Origin: Trichuris trichiura
Taxonomy: Eukaryota; Nematoda; Enoplea; Trichinellida; Trichuridae
Assembly: GCA_037903355.1 (NCBI GenBank)
Contig: JBAJFE010000016.1
Span: 310,001 to 374,000 of the forward strand
Direction of reading: 5' to 3'
DNA length: 64,000 nt
The translations under genes were made by a program, and so were the position numbers. Position 1 is the stretch's first letter, and every line of letters begins with the position of its first letter. This document shows positions 1 through 12,639 of this stretch, one piece after another. The notes under the pieces are model-generated. The model made no database searches and was not told the DNA's origin. It saw only the letters and a program-made list of their open reading frames with translations.

Positions 1-174
1 GGCCTTGACCAGCTGTACGCGTATGATCATTTCGCGCAACTCTTACGACGACAGGCATTGCTACTATGGGCGCAAATTGGGCGACAAATTTTAAATCATA
101 CCCATTCCGCCCCGACTCCGACGCCGCAAATGACCGCTGCAAAAAAATCAATACCGCCGAGGGGACGCCGTTAG
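1..174 (+). CDS. C-terminal exon of an unidentified protein (5' end outside window)
   Basis: Reading frame 1 is open from the first base to a TAG at 172-174 and encodes about 57 residues. It starts with a leucine- and glutamine-rich stretch (LYAYDHFAQLLRRQ...) that looks helical and ends in a Pro/Thr- and Lys/Arg-rich tail. I do not recognise the protein. The frame has no start codon near the edge, so if real it is the end of a gene entering from the left. The sequence after the stop turns AT-rich, as expected for a 3' UTR. It could also be a chance open frame. Confidence 0.3.
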   Translation, partial: GLDQLYAYDHFAQLLRRQALLLWAQIGRQILNHTHSAPTPTPQMTAAKKSIPPRGRR

Positions 175-2652
175 TTAATTTGCATAATAGCTTTGTCTAT
201 TTCAAAATTTTGAATCTCCGAAAGCCGATTGGTCGCTTTCAAAAAAACCAGACGCCGCGCAGCACTGTGCGCCGTATTTTCCAGACGGGCAAAACCCTAA
301 CGGCGGCGTTGAGCATTATTGCTCTCCTCCGTCGCGCGCCATGCAATATTTGACTTTTTTTTCTCTTGTCACCAACGAAAGCTGATCGGCTTTATTAATT
401 CCGCCGAGTCAACGACGCAACCCGAAGCGCTAAGGTAACTTTTTATTGTTCTCTTATTTTGAACTTCAAACTCTGGCAAAATATTATTATTTGCTCGTTC
501 CGAGGCCCCATGGACAACTGGCGTCAGCGCGCATAGTTCAGCCTGGCGAACGATGGCAGAGAAGACCACCGCTTCTGCACGAGGACAAGCGCAGATCCTC
601 CTTGCGCCATTGGCAAGTGCGCACGCATCAGGTGCCGTGGCTGTCGGCACCTATCAGCCTGTCATCGGATCCATGAAGGGAGAAGAAGCCGACTTGATTA
701 TCTTTATGAGAACACGTGGCTGCTAGTGGCGTTCTTTGGTCCGCGTTGGCGTCGCAAAAAAAACTCCAACACTGATTAATTGACAGATAGGTTACTCGAT
801 TTTGTTGTTCTTTCGGTCGACTGCTGTTGTTGTCGCTTGAGACGGCTGAATCTCAGCTGACAGGTGCAACGGCAAAGCGGCGCGCGTATCCATCGCGCAT
901 CCGGCGTCAATTGCTACAGTAGACTTGGCAGCGTGCCCGTCAAAGACGCGCCGGCGCGAAAATAATCGCATCATCCAATCGACTCGGCGCCCAGTCTTAT
1001 CGCCAAGCATATCACTCTTTGCGTAGATGTCTTCGGGCAATCTGTTCGTGTATCTATGGCATGTCGATGGGACATTTTGCCAAGAAAAATGGCCTCCTTG
1101 CAATGATGTGCCTACGAAAAGGCCTAATCGATCGAGTCGCCTCGCCGACAACTTGTTCCACTTCAAGACTATATTCACCTCTTAATCAGTTGCCACCGAA
1201 CGACGACCGGTCAGCCGGTTCGAACGTCGCTTTGTTTTCTCACCGACAAAAGTGGCCTCCCGTTCCCAGAGCAAAGCAAGTCGACAGTCAAAAAAAATGG
1301 AAAAAAGGCAAAAATGACACTGCGACGAAAGACCAGCAGCCTTACGGAATTGATAAAAATTTAACAAGGTCGTGAACAGGTTGCTAAGAAGTGTTCGCAA
1401 GCGGCGTTGTTCGCTAGCGGCAAGACCTCCGGGGAACCACAGTAATGCCGAGAGAAGGAAGTGGCTCGGCAACTGCGTTATTGATCCGCCTACCTTTACA
1501 ACAATTGTACGTTAGCCATTTTGGTACTGAAATGGGCATAGAGGCGATGAGCATTGATCTACGTCGGTCCCATGGCGGCCAGGCAAGGAATGCGCGAGCG
1601 CTGAATTTCAAGGCGACCGTGTGCGCGACGATGAAAATCAACTAATCTTCCACCCTTACACGGTAAACAGGGCAATACCAACGCTCCAAAGCGACTTGAC
1701 TCCAATGAACGATGCCGGTCGTCATGCTCCCAAGAGCTTTACGTCCACTTAAAGTGTGAATATTTGGCCGATTGTTATGGATAATCGAGTTTATCGAGTC
1801 ATTTTCGACTCTATTGACTGGTAGTTCAAAATTTTGCAATCACTTACCACCAACGGGGCAGCTCCCCCCTTCGTCTGTCGACCCGTCTGCTAGCCCGCGC
1901 CGCCCCAATAGGAATGGGTAGCCTTGCGGACGACGACGACGACTACGCCTTTTCCGTTAAAGAGAGTTTTAATTTCGTAAAATGGATAATTTACCACCCG
2001 GTAGTTTTAAGTCTCAATTAGCTGGCGACAAGCAACAACAGCGGTGACCACCGGCGGTGCGGTCATGGTCATACATTCAGCATTTTGCAGCCAAAGGCCA
2101 CCGTCGTTCGCCAGCAAACATGGCGTCTTTCGGTGTATTGGGATTTGCTCAAGGCCGTTGATCGATCTTACGATATGAGAGCCGGTCGAGAACAAACAGC
2201 TTGAAAATGCAAAGCTAACAAGCCATCCTGTAGGCGTACCGGTTTACAGCCGCCGTCACGAGCAGTGCCATCGCGGCCTAAGAGGTTTAGCGGAAATTCA
2301 ACACCGGCAGCCGCTGTCCAATGTCACCGGATACCATCTGTCGGACGTCGTTGGTAGACCGGCTTTCGCCCCAAATGTGCCATAAAACGCGCATTGTCGC
2401 GTTGTCACTTTTTACGCAACACACATCGTTTACCAGTGGCGATAGGTAGAAAAAAGCTGCGTGTAACGCAAAGGGACGTAAAATTGTCGTTCTACGCCCT
2501 GTCCAGTCTCTCTCTCTCTCTTACGCGACACAAGTGTCGCACACTTGGCCACTTGGCAAGCGAACACTGAACAATCTGGAAAAAAAACTTGTTATCCAAC
2601 ATTGATGGAACGACGCGTTTTCAACGGACAACAATGGATCAATGGAGGCGCT
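175..2652. other. GC-rich stretch with no supported gene
   Basis: Several open frames of 60-130 codons exist on both strands (for example 792-1178 minus and 1019-1375 plus), but they overlap each other antiparallel and show no recognisable domain. One short frame at 553-726 (57 codons, plus, beginning MAEKTTASARG) is Ala/Gly-rich and ends cleanly, but nothing ties it to a gene. A (CT)n run lies near 2508-2521. I cannot assign a function to this stretch. Confidence 0.5.
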
Positions 2653-3831
2653 CTAAGCATTCGGTAGGATGCATGTGTTATTTTCGAACAGCACCCTCTC
2701 TGCACGCGGTCCAAACAGATCCATTTCGTAGCCGCTGCCGTCGGCCGGCTGAAGCACCTAAAACGGAAAAAGTCGGCTGACGCTGAATGCGTATTTCCGC
2801 GACCCGTGTAACGCGAAGTTAAAGTCAGTCCGATTAGGTTCGCGCAAGAGCAGATGCACTTTATGCAAATTCGCAGAATTATCTACGCGTCGCAGTTTGA
2901 ATTACGGTCATAGCTAACCTGCATTCCAGTAGTACCGTTCAAATTTAAAAACCTAACTGGAACGCGAATGCAGCCTGCCCAAAACCCTATACTAAGGTGC
3001 ACCTAAGCGTTTGCATGGCACAGTTTAATAAAAGGACGTTAATACCTTTAGCAACTGTAAATAGCAACAAGAAAATGGAATTTTTTGAATCAAAGCATGT
3101 TTTACCTAAATTTAGGCTAAACCGCAGCGCGTCAAAAAAAGCGTATATTCGAATGCTTTTTTCAAGCAAGGGAAAGAGCGCTAACGTACCTGCAGGGCGA
3201 TTAAAATAATGTCAACCAAATGCCAAAGGAAAAAGAAGCCCAACGTGGCCATTTTCGCCAATCCTAAAGTGCAATATTAAAAAGAGGCATTCAAGGAATG
3301 CGACAAATAACCGAAAGCGATGTAACCAAGGTAGAGTCGATCCAAGCCCAACCAACCGCAGAAAACGGCCAAGAGAAGGGCCGTTTTGAACGACTTGCGC
3401 GCTCTGAAACGATAAAAATGTGCCGTGCGCTCCATAAATTGCTGAAAAATTAATAAAGTACCCGCAGCGCTCGTCGGTTCGCCGAGGAAAAGTGCCATTT
3501 ACGATACCATCGCAAAGCAAGCCGGCAATTGGTGTACAAAACGCTAAAAGTAAGTAGTTGAACACTACGTCAATCATTTGGCAAAGATTAACGGCAAAAG
3601 TAAAAGCAACCCAAAAAAATATGTTGCTACATAAGTGTGCTTACCTAAAGCAAAGCCGTTTGAATCGCAGTGCAGCGGGCTATCGTTCTCGTGGTTTAGT
3701 TCAACTGGATCGCATACATACTGACCGGGAAGCAACTCGTCACAGGAACGACTGTTAGTGCTGACCTCGCCGGCGCTTTTGAGGACGCTTATAATTAGGT
3801 GCAAAAAAACAGCAAGAAAATGCATGGGCAC
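2653..3831 (-). CDS. TM2D1: TM2 domain-containing protein, TM2D1-like
   Basis: Five exons on the minus strand: 3831-3645, 3543-3462, 3403-3312, 3263-3190 and 2757-2653. All have GT-AG borders and matching phases, giving 179 residues. The protein starts with a signal peptide (MPMHFLAVFLHLIISVLKSA). A Cys-containing luminal part follows (CDELLPGQYVCD), then the TM2 hairpin: first membrane segment KTALLLAVFCGWLGLDRLYL, second segment LVDIILIALQ. The tail PADGSGYEMD matches the conserved end of TM2D proteins. TM2D1-3 are conserved animal membrane proteins linked genetically to Notch signalling and phagocytosis. The usual DRF motif between the helices reads DRL here. Introns are 48-101 bp except the last (432 bp). 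Individual exons are too short to stand out as long open frames; a 121-codon frame on the same strand is an artefact of reading through two introns. Confidence 0.85.
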
Positions 3832-6800
3832 ATTTCACGCGCACAGAAAACATCAAACATTGAAAATTGCTTACTGTACAACGAATATGATGCGCAAGAT
3901 ATCGTCCAGAACTATTCGGCAAGCGCATATAAGCTGTTTGAAGTGATTATGACGCAAAATTCGCTTACCACGCTTGATTTTTATGGTATAACTTTTTTTA
4001 GCAATAATATTCGGCTGAATTATCAATCGATTTTGCAGTTTACGCGGCTTCGCGGGTTCAGCATTGTACTTCGCATTTGCAGACTCCTTTTTTTATTGTT
4101 TCGCATTCTCGCGGCACAAAACCGACAACCCAGCTGTTATTTTTCTTTTGAAACTTAAATACAACTGCCACAGTGACACTTACAGCTTTTTATGGTCTTC
4201 CGACATGAACGCATTACGCGGTCTGATTTTTTACCGTTTGAGGGGCCTTATTTTGTCGATATTGCAATTCTTGTTTGCGCTTATGAATCATTTTTTTTGT
4301 TTCAGGCAATTATACCCTTATAGCTGCTCATACATAGCTCGCTAATTCAAATGCAACAGAAAATACAAAGTTAAACAACGTAGCGAAGTGTTATCCGTTT
4401 ACAAGCGCAACAAATGCCCATATACGCATGGTTATTGTTGTTTTAGCATCCTTACGAAGAGAGGTCACGGTGAAATGGTCGTACACCGACGCTCGTATTT
4501 TTCTTGCGAAATTTTCTGAAGAAAAGGATAGTCATTCCTTGGATGGCATTGGAAGGTTAACATTACGTTATAAGAGAACTATAAATCATAGTAAAAAGTC
4601 TAGCGATTCCATTGTTTCGAAGAGGAGAAATACAGGCCGGAAATTCAATTCAATTCATCAGCTTTCATGCATACTTTTTGTCAGCTGCGAAATTTGTGTG
4701 AAATTCAATATTCAATGGACGAATGAATGAAGAGCATAACACTTGCCCTGCTTCTTCTATTAATGCATGTTCAAGAATTCTTCGTTCATTCAATAGCACG
4801 TTGTGGACGTGCCGCATAAAAAGATCTGTCGTTCATGGCTGCCAGCCAGTTGTACCAATCAGTCTGTTTGACAAACGTGTGTCAAGAAGTAAAAAGGCAC
4901 CCGTCCTATCATTTACAGAATCTAATGGAGATACATAAAGTGCCCTTAACCAGTCGCGACATGAATCACCTTGACGCTGAGAACCTCCGCTCGAATAAAC
5001 CTTGACATTAACGCTTGAAACAGGAAATAGGCTTCTTTTTATCACGCGCATACACCCTTTAATTCAGCTCACCGAAATGTACATGTTCAAGTTGATTGTC
5101 CAATCGACTTTTTTACTTGGTTACAAATTGAACATTTTCCATCCTAGCGAAAGCTTATCATCACAAAATCAACAATTACAAGTACAGTGCTCTTGACGAC
5201 AAAGAGACGGAATACTTTCAAGCATATATGTAACGCTAATGGATCGTCTGAATATGGACCTAAGCTAAGCGACCATATTTTTTTATATGGTAATTCTACT
5301 ATTCCATGCAATATAACCGAAATTATTAAGCATACCGATCTAACATAGCGTACTGTAGACTGAGCTTCTAAACGGAATCGAAAATTTATAGACTCCATTT
5401 ACCTAGAACACTTTTGCTTTGTTGGTAAATTTTTTAGCCTAACAGTTTTATCGCTACGTCATAGCAGGGAATTTTTCGACTTCTGCCTTCAATGACAGTA
5501 GTTGTAAAGTTAAGCGCCATTTTGGGAAAGGAAGACCTGATTTCAAAGGCATCGCAAGACTTATGGGACAATGGAAAAGTGAAAGAAACATTGCGGCGGC
5601 TGAATTGCCGGCAGGCATCCGCGCGCAGCTCTTTTCCCAAACGCGTAAACAAATAAGGAAGTAGCTATACGGAGCGGCTTTTCTCTTTTTCTGCTCAGCG
5701 CAAACTTTCAAAAAGTAAATGAAATAGAGGAGAATTTTGTCCTAAGAATAATTGTCTGCAAGGAAGTCACGTTTCGCCTGCCGCAGCCTCATTTTTGCAA
5801 TGCTTTTCGTTTTTTGACAAAATGCGACCATTTGACTAAAAGTGACGTTTTTCGAAGAGCTTTTCGCAAACGATTACCTATTTTTACATCTTTTCAAGCT
5901 AACAGACGTCGGAGTTTGATAAAAAAAAAAGAAAAGCTGAATGGAAAAGTCATACTGTAGGTTTGAATAATTTCAAAATTTGAAAAGGGGATGATTGATT
6001 ATGGGTAAAGCAGGGCTACAAATGATTGAACATTATTATAACTTCCTTTTGAACATCGGTATATTCGCAGTTTTAAGCGATTTAAAAATTTCTTCGAAGT
6101 AAGATATAATTAAGGAAAATATGGTTTTTCCCGTAAGCGCGTAAAGTTTTAAGGCTTTTAAAAAACAAACAAGTCTCACAATAAGCATTCTTTAACTTTA
6201 AAATTTTGAAATTAAATTAAGCAGTTCGAAATGAGAGCATATCGTCTTATCACCCGTTTTGGGCTTAGCCTTGATGAGAAGCTGAGCGATCTCTGGTCGA
6301 ATGCGCGTTGCTAAAATTTGTTTGAATTAATTTCTCGCAGTTTTTGTTTGGTGAAAAGAACTGACAAAATTGCGTGAAGTTTTATTTTTTGGCAAAGCTA
6401 CCATGACGCGGGAAGATTAGGGCTTGAACAGCGGTCACCCGTTTGTTAAGCAAGCTAATAATGCAAGCACTTGTCTCGTGATTTACATTGAATAGCTTTG
6501 CTTTTTAGCTTGCGTCATTACTTTTTATTGCGGCAACAAAAGTAAAAGGATTTGCATTTAAAAAAATTGAAAGTTTTATTGTTCAAAGGCTGCCCGTGCT
6601 TTTATGCTACCTTTGACTGGTGTATAAATACAATTAACTTTAAGGAGGAATTGGCAACGGCTAAGTAGTTTGACGTGATGGAATACGTAGAATTTGGAGG
6701 GAGCCACATGACGCGCTAATTTCATCGTGAGCTATCGTGTAGCCAGGAATTTTCATCATGTTCACACTACAACACTAAAAGGCAGGTGGTCACGAGAGGC

Positions 6801-7689
6801 TAAGATTTTAAAAACAGCAAGCAGCAGAACGTTGTAAACAAATGCCAGACGCGGTTTGTCGTTTCGTGCTCTCTAATCTTGACAACTTGTTCGGCATCTG
6901 CCACGCCAGCAACATGCTCAAGTTGAACTTTTCCAAGCAGTTGTGATGTAGTAGTGGCAACGTGGACAGATAGAGAATAGCGTTCGCACTACAAATCATT
7001 TGAAACTTCCCTGCTAAACTGACCTGGGATAACCACACGTTCAAAAGTCGCATTCAAGCCTATTTATGACAACTTAACATGTTGGTACCAAACTAATAAC
7101 ATAGTCTGCTTTCGCGATTTATATTCACCTTATAAATCCTTCTAGACAATTAAAAGCAACGGCAGTAATTGTCTGCTTCAAAATTTCATTTGCAAGTATC
7201 GCTAAGCAAGACATGTCTTGTTTGAGATGTCATTACACTTGAAAATTGGTATATGCAAGTAAATTTTCAGTATTTTTTGCACTTTGGCTATGGATACCCA
7301 AATAGCTAACTTATTTTGTTCCATTCCCATGAATAACGTTTTCATAGCAATTCATAGGCTGTTATTGCGTAAGCTCTGTTCGTCACAAAAATAAGTAAAG
7401 GAACTACCATTTGCGAATAGATTTAAATTATGTAAACCTTTATTATGGTAGGACCCAAATAGGAAATAAGTGAATAAAATGAACATTTAACTTATACTTT
7501 ACAGGAAGTCTCATAATCGCTTTAAGTTCGCGTAACGGCAATGAATTTTTAAGTATGAAACTTTGTGGCCCCTAAAGACGCTGTTCAATGGCTTAATCAT
7601 CAAGGCATATGATGACATATCGAAGTCTTCTTTTTTAACTTGCTCAATAAACCTGAGAAGTTCTGTTGCGTAACGATTTTAGTGCTAGA
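3832..7689. other. Intergenic, AT-rich; one short candidate ORF
   Basis: No gene is supported. The best open frame is a 54-codon stretch at 5492-5656 on the plus strand (MTVVVKLSAILGKEDLISKA..., Lys/Arg-rich end). It reads like a real peptide or an exon, but I see no splice partner or family. Two copies of the octamer TACTGTAG occur here (5351 and about 5953). Confidence 0.4.
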
Positions 7690-8685
7690 TGTAGTAGGAA
7701 CTTGATTATCTAAATTGTGAGAAGTTCAAATATTCAAAAATTCAATTGCAAAAACGGTTTTCTGCCAGCTATTCTTTATTTTTTGAATTTTAGTTATTAA
7801 CGTTAACTCTTTTTGTCATACTTGATCACGCGGTAAAAACAGTAACTCTTTTTGTCATACAGTACGAACATGATTATCTAAACTGTGGGAAGTTCAAATA
7901 TTCAAAAGTTCAAATGTTCGAACAGTTTTTTTGCCAGCTATTCTTTATTTTTTAAATTTTAGTTATTAATGTTAACTCTTTTTGTCATACTTGATCACCC
8001 AGTAAAAACACGTAACTCTTTTTGTCATACAGCAGAAACTTGATTATCTAAACTGTGGGAAGTTCAAATATTCAAAAGTTCAAATGCTCGAACAGTTTTT
8101 TGCCAGCTATTCTTTATTTTTTAAATTTTAGTTATTAACGTTAACTCTTTTTGTCATACTTGATCACGCGGTAAAAACAGGTAACTCTTTTTGTCATACA
8201 ACAGGAACTTGATTATCTAAACTGTGGGAAGTTCAAATATTCAAAAGTTCAAATGCTCGAACAGTTTTTTTGCCAGCTATTCTTTATTTTTTAAATTTTA
8301 GTTATTAACATTAACTCTTTTTGTCATACGTGATCACGCAGTAAATACACGTAATTCTTTTTGTCATAGAGTAAGAACTTGATTATCTAAACGGTGAGAT
8401 GTTCAAATATTCAAAAATTCAAATGTTCGAACAGTTTTTTTTGCCAGCTATTCTTTATTTTTTAAATTTTAGTTATTAACGTTAACTCTTTTTGTCATAC
8501 TTGATCATGCTGTAAGAACATTAACTCTTTTTGTCATAGAGTAAGAACTTGATTATCTAAACGGTGAGAAGTTCAAATATCCAAAAGTTCAAATGCTCGA
8601 ACAGTTTTTTGCCAGCTATTCTTTATTTTTTAAGTTTCGGTTATTAACATTAACTCTTTTTGTCATACTTGATCATGCTGAGCCT
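7690..8685. repeat. Tandem array, six copies of a ~170-bp unit
   Basis: The anchor TGATTATC recurs at 7703, 7871, 8041, 8210, 8380 and 8550, a period of 168-170 bp. Each unit carries TGCCAGCTATTCTTTATTTT and two copies of AACTCTTTTTGTCATA, so the unit itself contains a duplication. Copies differ by scattered substitutions and one or two indels. This is a satellite-type array with no coding potential. Confidence 0.95.
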
Positions 8686-10159
8686 GTTCGACGTGGTTAA
8701 ATAAAGATGGAAACCTTCGGCGCCCTCGAATTACTTGAATTTTGTCTTCAGTGCGCTGCCCAGTTGGTAACTGAAGAGGCTAATCATTAATAGTTTGTAA
8801 AATAATTTTTGCTTTTCAAGTATAATATGCAGAAACAAGCTTTTTGGTTTTTGTGAATTTTCTTCTGCAGAGTTTTCCATGCTTACGCTGTTCCGCCATC
8901 GGCGAGTTATAGTAAACGCGATGGAAGAAATCTCAGAACTTCACAGAACGGCATGGAAAAAAAGAAGAAGTAAAATCACGAAAGCAATTGTCTCTTAACT
9001 GCTTTATCAACATACTGTAGATCTGTCAGCTATTCAGTTTTGCATATAATTGAAGCTAAATTTAAACGTAAGGCTTACATTTTGGCTTAGAATTAAATAA
9101 GAGCAAAATAAGATGACTGGCACGCTCGCCTACAAGCGCAGAACAGCATGGCCGCATGGGTAGCACGAAGGAACCTGCATTTCTTAAACGAGGGGCGGTT
9201 GAATGAAAGGACCCTTTATTTATGATCTTTATTTTTGTTTATGTTTTTTTCAGTTTAGTTCATCTTTATTTTATTTTTATTATTTCATCATCTGAGTATT
9301 TTTCTATTATTATTTTTTTAAATTTATATTTGTTGGTTCATTTATCATTTCATCTTATTTTATTAGCTGAAACCGATCTCATTCGGCAATATTTTTTTAT
9401 TTTTTGCTTCGTTACGAGCGGAAAGAAGAAAATACCTTCCAAAAAGACAGTCCTTCTTTGCTCTTGTTAATTCGCGGCTTGCCATTTTTAAGCTGCAGTA
9501 TACCAGCAACCTGACATCCGCATGGCGCACTGTTAAGCGGTTATTAAATGCACCCTGAAAGCTTCGTAAATACAATAAAAAGAAGTCTTTATGAGAAAAG
9601 AATGGCTTAGTTCTGCAAAACCGTGTAAAAGTGCCAGAGACTTGAACGTAGGATGCTTCGTGAGAGCTGTACGCGATTCCATTTTTGAGCATTTGTGTTA
9701 CAGAATCATAATGGAGAAGCTTTCAAGGTACATCTGCTCATGTCGTCGTTCTACTTATGACTAATGCGGCACTGTTAAGAAGTTAGCGATAGCTTATTGA
9801 ACTTGTATTCGCTTTACTCTACTTTTCGACGCATGAAAGGTTGCCAAAATTCACAAAACCACAAGCTGAGGTTAGAACTATTAACAACTTCAGTAAGCTA
9901 CCACTAACCTCATAACAACGCCGCATTAATACTCATTACGAGGATTTTGACGATGAGAGGAGACGCATCCCGGAAGTTCAGCCATTAACAATAATCAAAA
10001 GAAAAGAGTCAGACAGGATGCAAACGTATGAAAACCTAAGAAACTGCATAGACATAGGTAAACAGAGTGGTGAGAGTGGAAAGCAGCTTTCGGCAGTACG
10101 ACAAATTCTTTAAGGAAAAAATTTCTTTGTGTTTTTAGCTGAAAACCCTTCTAATTAAA
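8686..10159. other. Intergenic, nothing recognised
   Basis: AT-rich sequence between the two tandem arrays. Open frames near 9222-9470 (plus) and 9363-9692 (minus) are low-complexity Phe/Ile/Leu or overlap each other, and I do not support either as a gene. TACTGTAG occurs at about 9013. Confidence 0.4.
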
Positions 10160-11183
10160 CAGTTTCATTGGCTTGACACCGTTGGTGAAAAAAGCAGTCA
10201 AGTTACCAGCTGGGGCAGAGACAGTACGTTAACCCAACTAACCGGACCGCCAGTCTCTGCTTTCCAGAAGGATAAATATAATCTATGATTTTAGACGATG
10301 CTTAAAGTGAGGTTTACCAAGAACTTCACATTCGCGCTTTCATAAAGTGAGGTTGTTAACGACATTACCAATTTCATTGACTCGACACCGTTGATGAAAA
10401 AAGCAGTCAAGCTACCAGCTGGGGGAAAGACAATACGTTAACCCAACTGTCCGGACCACCACTCAATTTCCCTAGGAACTCTTATATATGCTAAGATTTT
10501 AATCAACGCTTAAAGTAAGGTTCAACGAAAGCTTCGCTAGGGCCATATGGAAGAGTTTGTTCACGACTCATTGCTTCGTTGAGTCGACATTGTTGATCAA
10601 AAAAGCAGTCAAGCAACCAGCTGGGGAAGAGAATGCGTCAACCCAGCTGTCCGGACAGCCGGGTGCAATCGAGAAACCGTTAATATACGCGAAGATTTTA
10701 AGCGCCGCTTAAAGTAAGGCTTACGAAAAGCTTACACACGTTCGCACTTTCCAAATTAGGGTTCATGGCACACACAGTTTCATTGACTCCGCAGTGTTAT
10801 GTGGAAAAAAGCAGTCAAGTTGTCAGCTGGGGGAAAGACGATACGTTAACCCAACTGTCCGGACCGCCGGATGTTGGTTCCGAAAGCTTTCATATAGGCT
10901 GAGATTTTAAGCTACGCTTAAAGTAAGGTTTACTGAATGCTTGGACACTCGTACTTCCACAAATTGGAGTTGTTCACGACAAACACAGTTCCACTGACTC
11001 GACGTTGATGAAAAAAACAGTCAAGTCGCCAGCTGGGGATCAGGAATACGTTAACCCAGCTGTCCGGACCGCGGGATGTTTTTCCCAAAAGCTTTTATAT
11101 AGGCAGAGATTTTAAACTGAAAAATATCTTTATTACGGATTATCTCCCGTTGTGAAGTAAAACAAAAAGATTTTTCTTTTCTT

Positions 11184-11222
11184 CCGGAGCTTTCGGGTCT
11201 TTCGCGACCCGTCTTCAGCGGT
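11184..11222 (-). ncRNA. Hammerhead ribozyme motif, left arm of the 11-kb foldback
   Basis: Read on the minus strand: CCG, CTGAAGA, one extra C, stem II GGGTC/GACCC around loop GCGAAA, GAAA, then GCTC and CGG. Stem II is perfect here, while the plus-strand arm has a G-U pair at its base. CCG pairs with CGG as stem I. A-G-C-T forms a loop-free palindromic stem III with cleavage expected after the C of GCTC. Confidence 0.65.
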
Positions 11223-11233
11223 ACATAATCTCA

Positions 11234-11271
11234 CCGCTGAAGACGGGTCGCGAAAGACCTGAAAGCTCCGG
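11234..11271 (+). ncRNA. Hammerhead ribozyme motif, right arm of the 11-kb foldback
   Basis: CTGAAGA at 11237-11243, extra C, stem II GGGTC/GACCT (G-U closing pair), GAAA at 11261-11264, GCTC, then CGG. CCG before the core pairs with CGG after the predicted cleavage site. Confidence 0.65.
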
Positions 11272-12639
11272 AAGAAAAGAAAAATCTTTTTGTTTTACTT
11301 CACAACGGGAGATAATCCGTACTAAAGATATTTTTCAATATGAAAACACACGCTCCCGTACAAAAGCATCATGTTTTCGAGATTTTAAGCTACGCTTAAA
11401 GTAAGGTTTACTGAATGCTTGGACACTTGAACTTCCACAAATTAGAGTTGTTCACGACAGACACAGTTTCGCTGACTCGACATTGATGAAAAAAGCAGTC
11501 AAGTCGCCAGCTGGGGATCAGGAATACGTTAACCCAACTATCCGGACCGCCGGATGTTTGTTCCGAAAGCTTTTATATAGGCTGAGATTTTAAGCTACGC
11601 TTAAAGTAAGGTTTACTGAATGCTTGGACACCCGAACTTCCACAAACTGGAGTTGTTCACGACATACACAGTTTCACTGACTCGACTTTGATGAAAAAAA
11701 CAGTCAAGTCGCCAGCTGGGGAGAACGAATACGTTAACCCAACTGTCGGGACCGCGGAATATTTTTCCCGAAAACGTTTATATAGGCTGAGGTTTTAAGC
11801 TACGCTTAAAGTAAGGTTTACTGAATGCTTGGACACTTGAACTTCCACAAACTGGAGTTGTTCACGACATACACAGTTTCACTGACTCGGCCTTGATGAA
11901 AAAAACAGTCAAGTCACCAGCTGAGGTGAAGGAATACGTTAACCCAACTGTCCGGACCGCCGGATGTTTTTTCTGAAAACTTTTATATAGGCCGAGATTT
12001 TAAGCTACGCTTAAAGTAAGGTTTACTGATTGCTTGGACACTTGAACTTCCATAAATTGGAGTTGTTCACGACAAACACAGTTTCACTGACTCGACATTG
12101 ATGAAATGAAAAAAGCAGTCAAGTCGCCAGCTGGGGAGAAGGAATACGTTAACCCAACTGTCCGGACCACCGGTTATGGTGATTCAAGAAGATTTAATAT
12201 GTGCTAAGATTTTAAGCGCCACTTAAAGTAAGGTTTACGAAAAGCTTCGACACGTTCGCATTTTCACAAATTGGACTTCCTCACGACGTTCCTGCTTTTC
12301 AACTGCAGTTCAGCTTATCAGTGTATAGAATAGATTACCGTACTGAAGCGCAAAGCATTCAGTTTTTCACCTATGATGAATGTTGGATGTACCCGCAGGC
12401 AGCTGCTGCAGAGATTGTGGATCTGCTTTGGCTAGCTTTCTAACAAATACTGCTACTTGCTGCAGGAAAGGAATGAATATAACATTCTCAGTGCTGCAGC
12501 GAGGCGGCAGTCCATTTAACCGCCATTACTTTCCCATATTTTTTGTGTAGCTCACATTAATTTGTTATGTAAAATTCATGTTCTTTGAATTCATTTTTTT
12601 TCTAGTTTGTTTTAGCGTCCTTATCTATCAACCTGAGAA

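Larger units (their letters stand above)
11116..11378. mobile_element. Foldback element with two hammerhead motifs, inserted in repeat copy 5
   Basis: Two near-perfect 104-bp inverted arms (11119-11222 and 11233-11336) are separated by a 10-bp loop, followed by about 40 bp of unrelated sequence. The array sequence GAGATTTTAA is present on both sides (11106-11115 and 11379-11388), as expected for a target-site duplication. Each arm carries a hammerhead-like core reading away from the loop. Array repeats resume directly after the insertion, so the element arrived after the array formed. Confidence 0.85.
10160..12290 (+). repeat. Tandem array, nine copies of a ~210-bp unit with hairpin-forming cores
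   Basis: The anchor (G/A)CAGTCAAG recurs about every 205-215 bp, near 10194, 10403, 10605, 10811, 11018, then, after a foldback insertion, in four more copies. Each unit has the core GTCAAG, CCAGCTGGGG, TACGTTAACCCA, CTGTCCGGACC, a spacer with TTTATATAGGC, and TTTAAGCTACGCTTAAA followed by GTAAGGTTTAC. Three hairpins can form: GACTCGAC with GTCAAGTC, CAGCTGGG with CCCAACTG, and TTTAAGC with GCTTAAA. In copies where the second stem changes, the change is C-G to U-G or back, so pairing is kept. It may be plain satellite DNA or an array of a small structured RNA gene. Confidence 0.9.

Noticed and set aside
792..1178. 128-codon minus-strand ORF
   Set aside because: Overlaps an equally long plus-strand frame, no domain, composition typical of GC-rich non-coding sequence here.
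3212..3577. 121-codon minus-strand ORF
   Set aside because: It reads through two introns of the TM2D1-like gene and shifts out of the conserved frame; the spliced model explains the region.
9222..9692. Overlapping ORFs of 82 and 109 codons
   Set aside because: One is a Phe/Ile/Leu-rich translation of T-rich DNA, the other lacks any domain or splice context.
7690..12290. CRISPR array
   Set aside because: The tandem units are 170-210 bp with no short constant repeat plus unique spacers, and the genome is eukaryotic.
10160..12290. 5S rRNA or tRNA gene array
   Set aside because: The units show neither the 5S internal promoter sequence nor tRNA A/B boxes.
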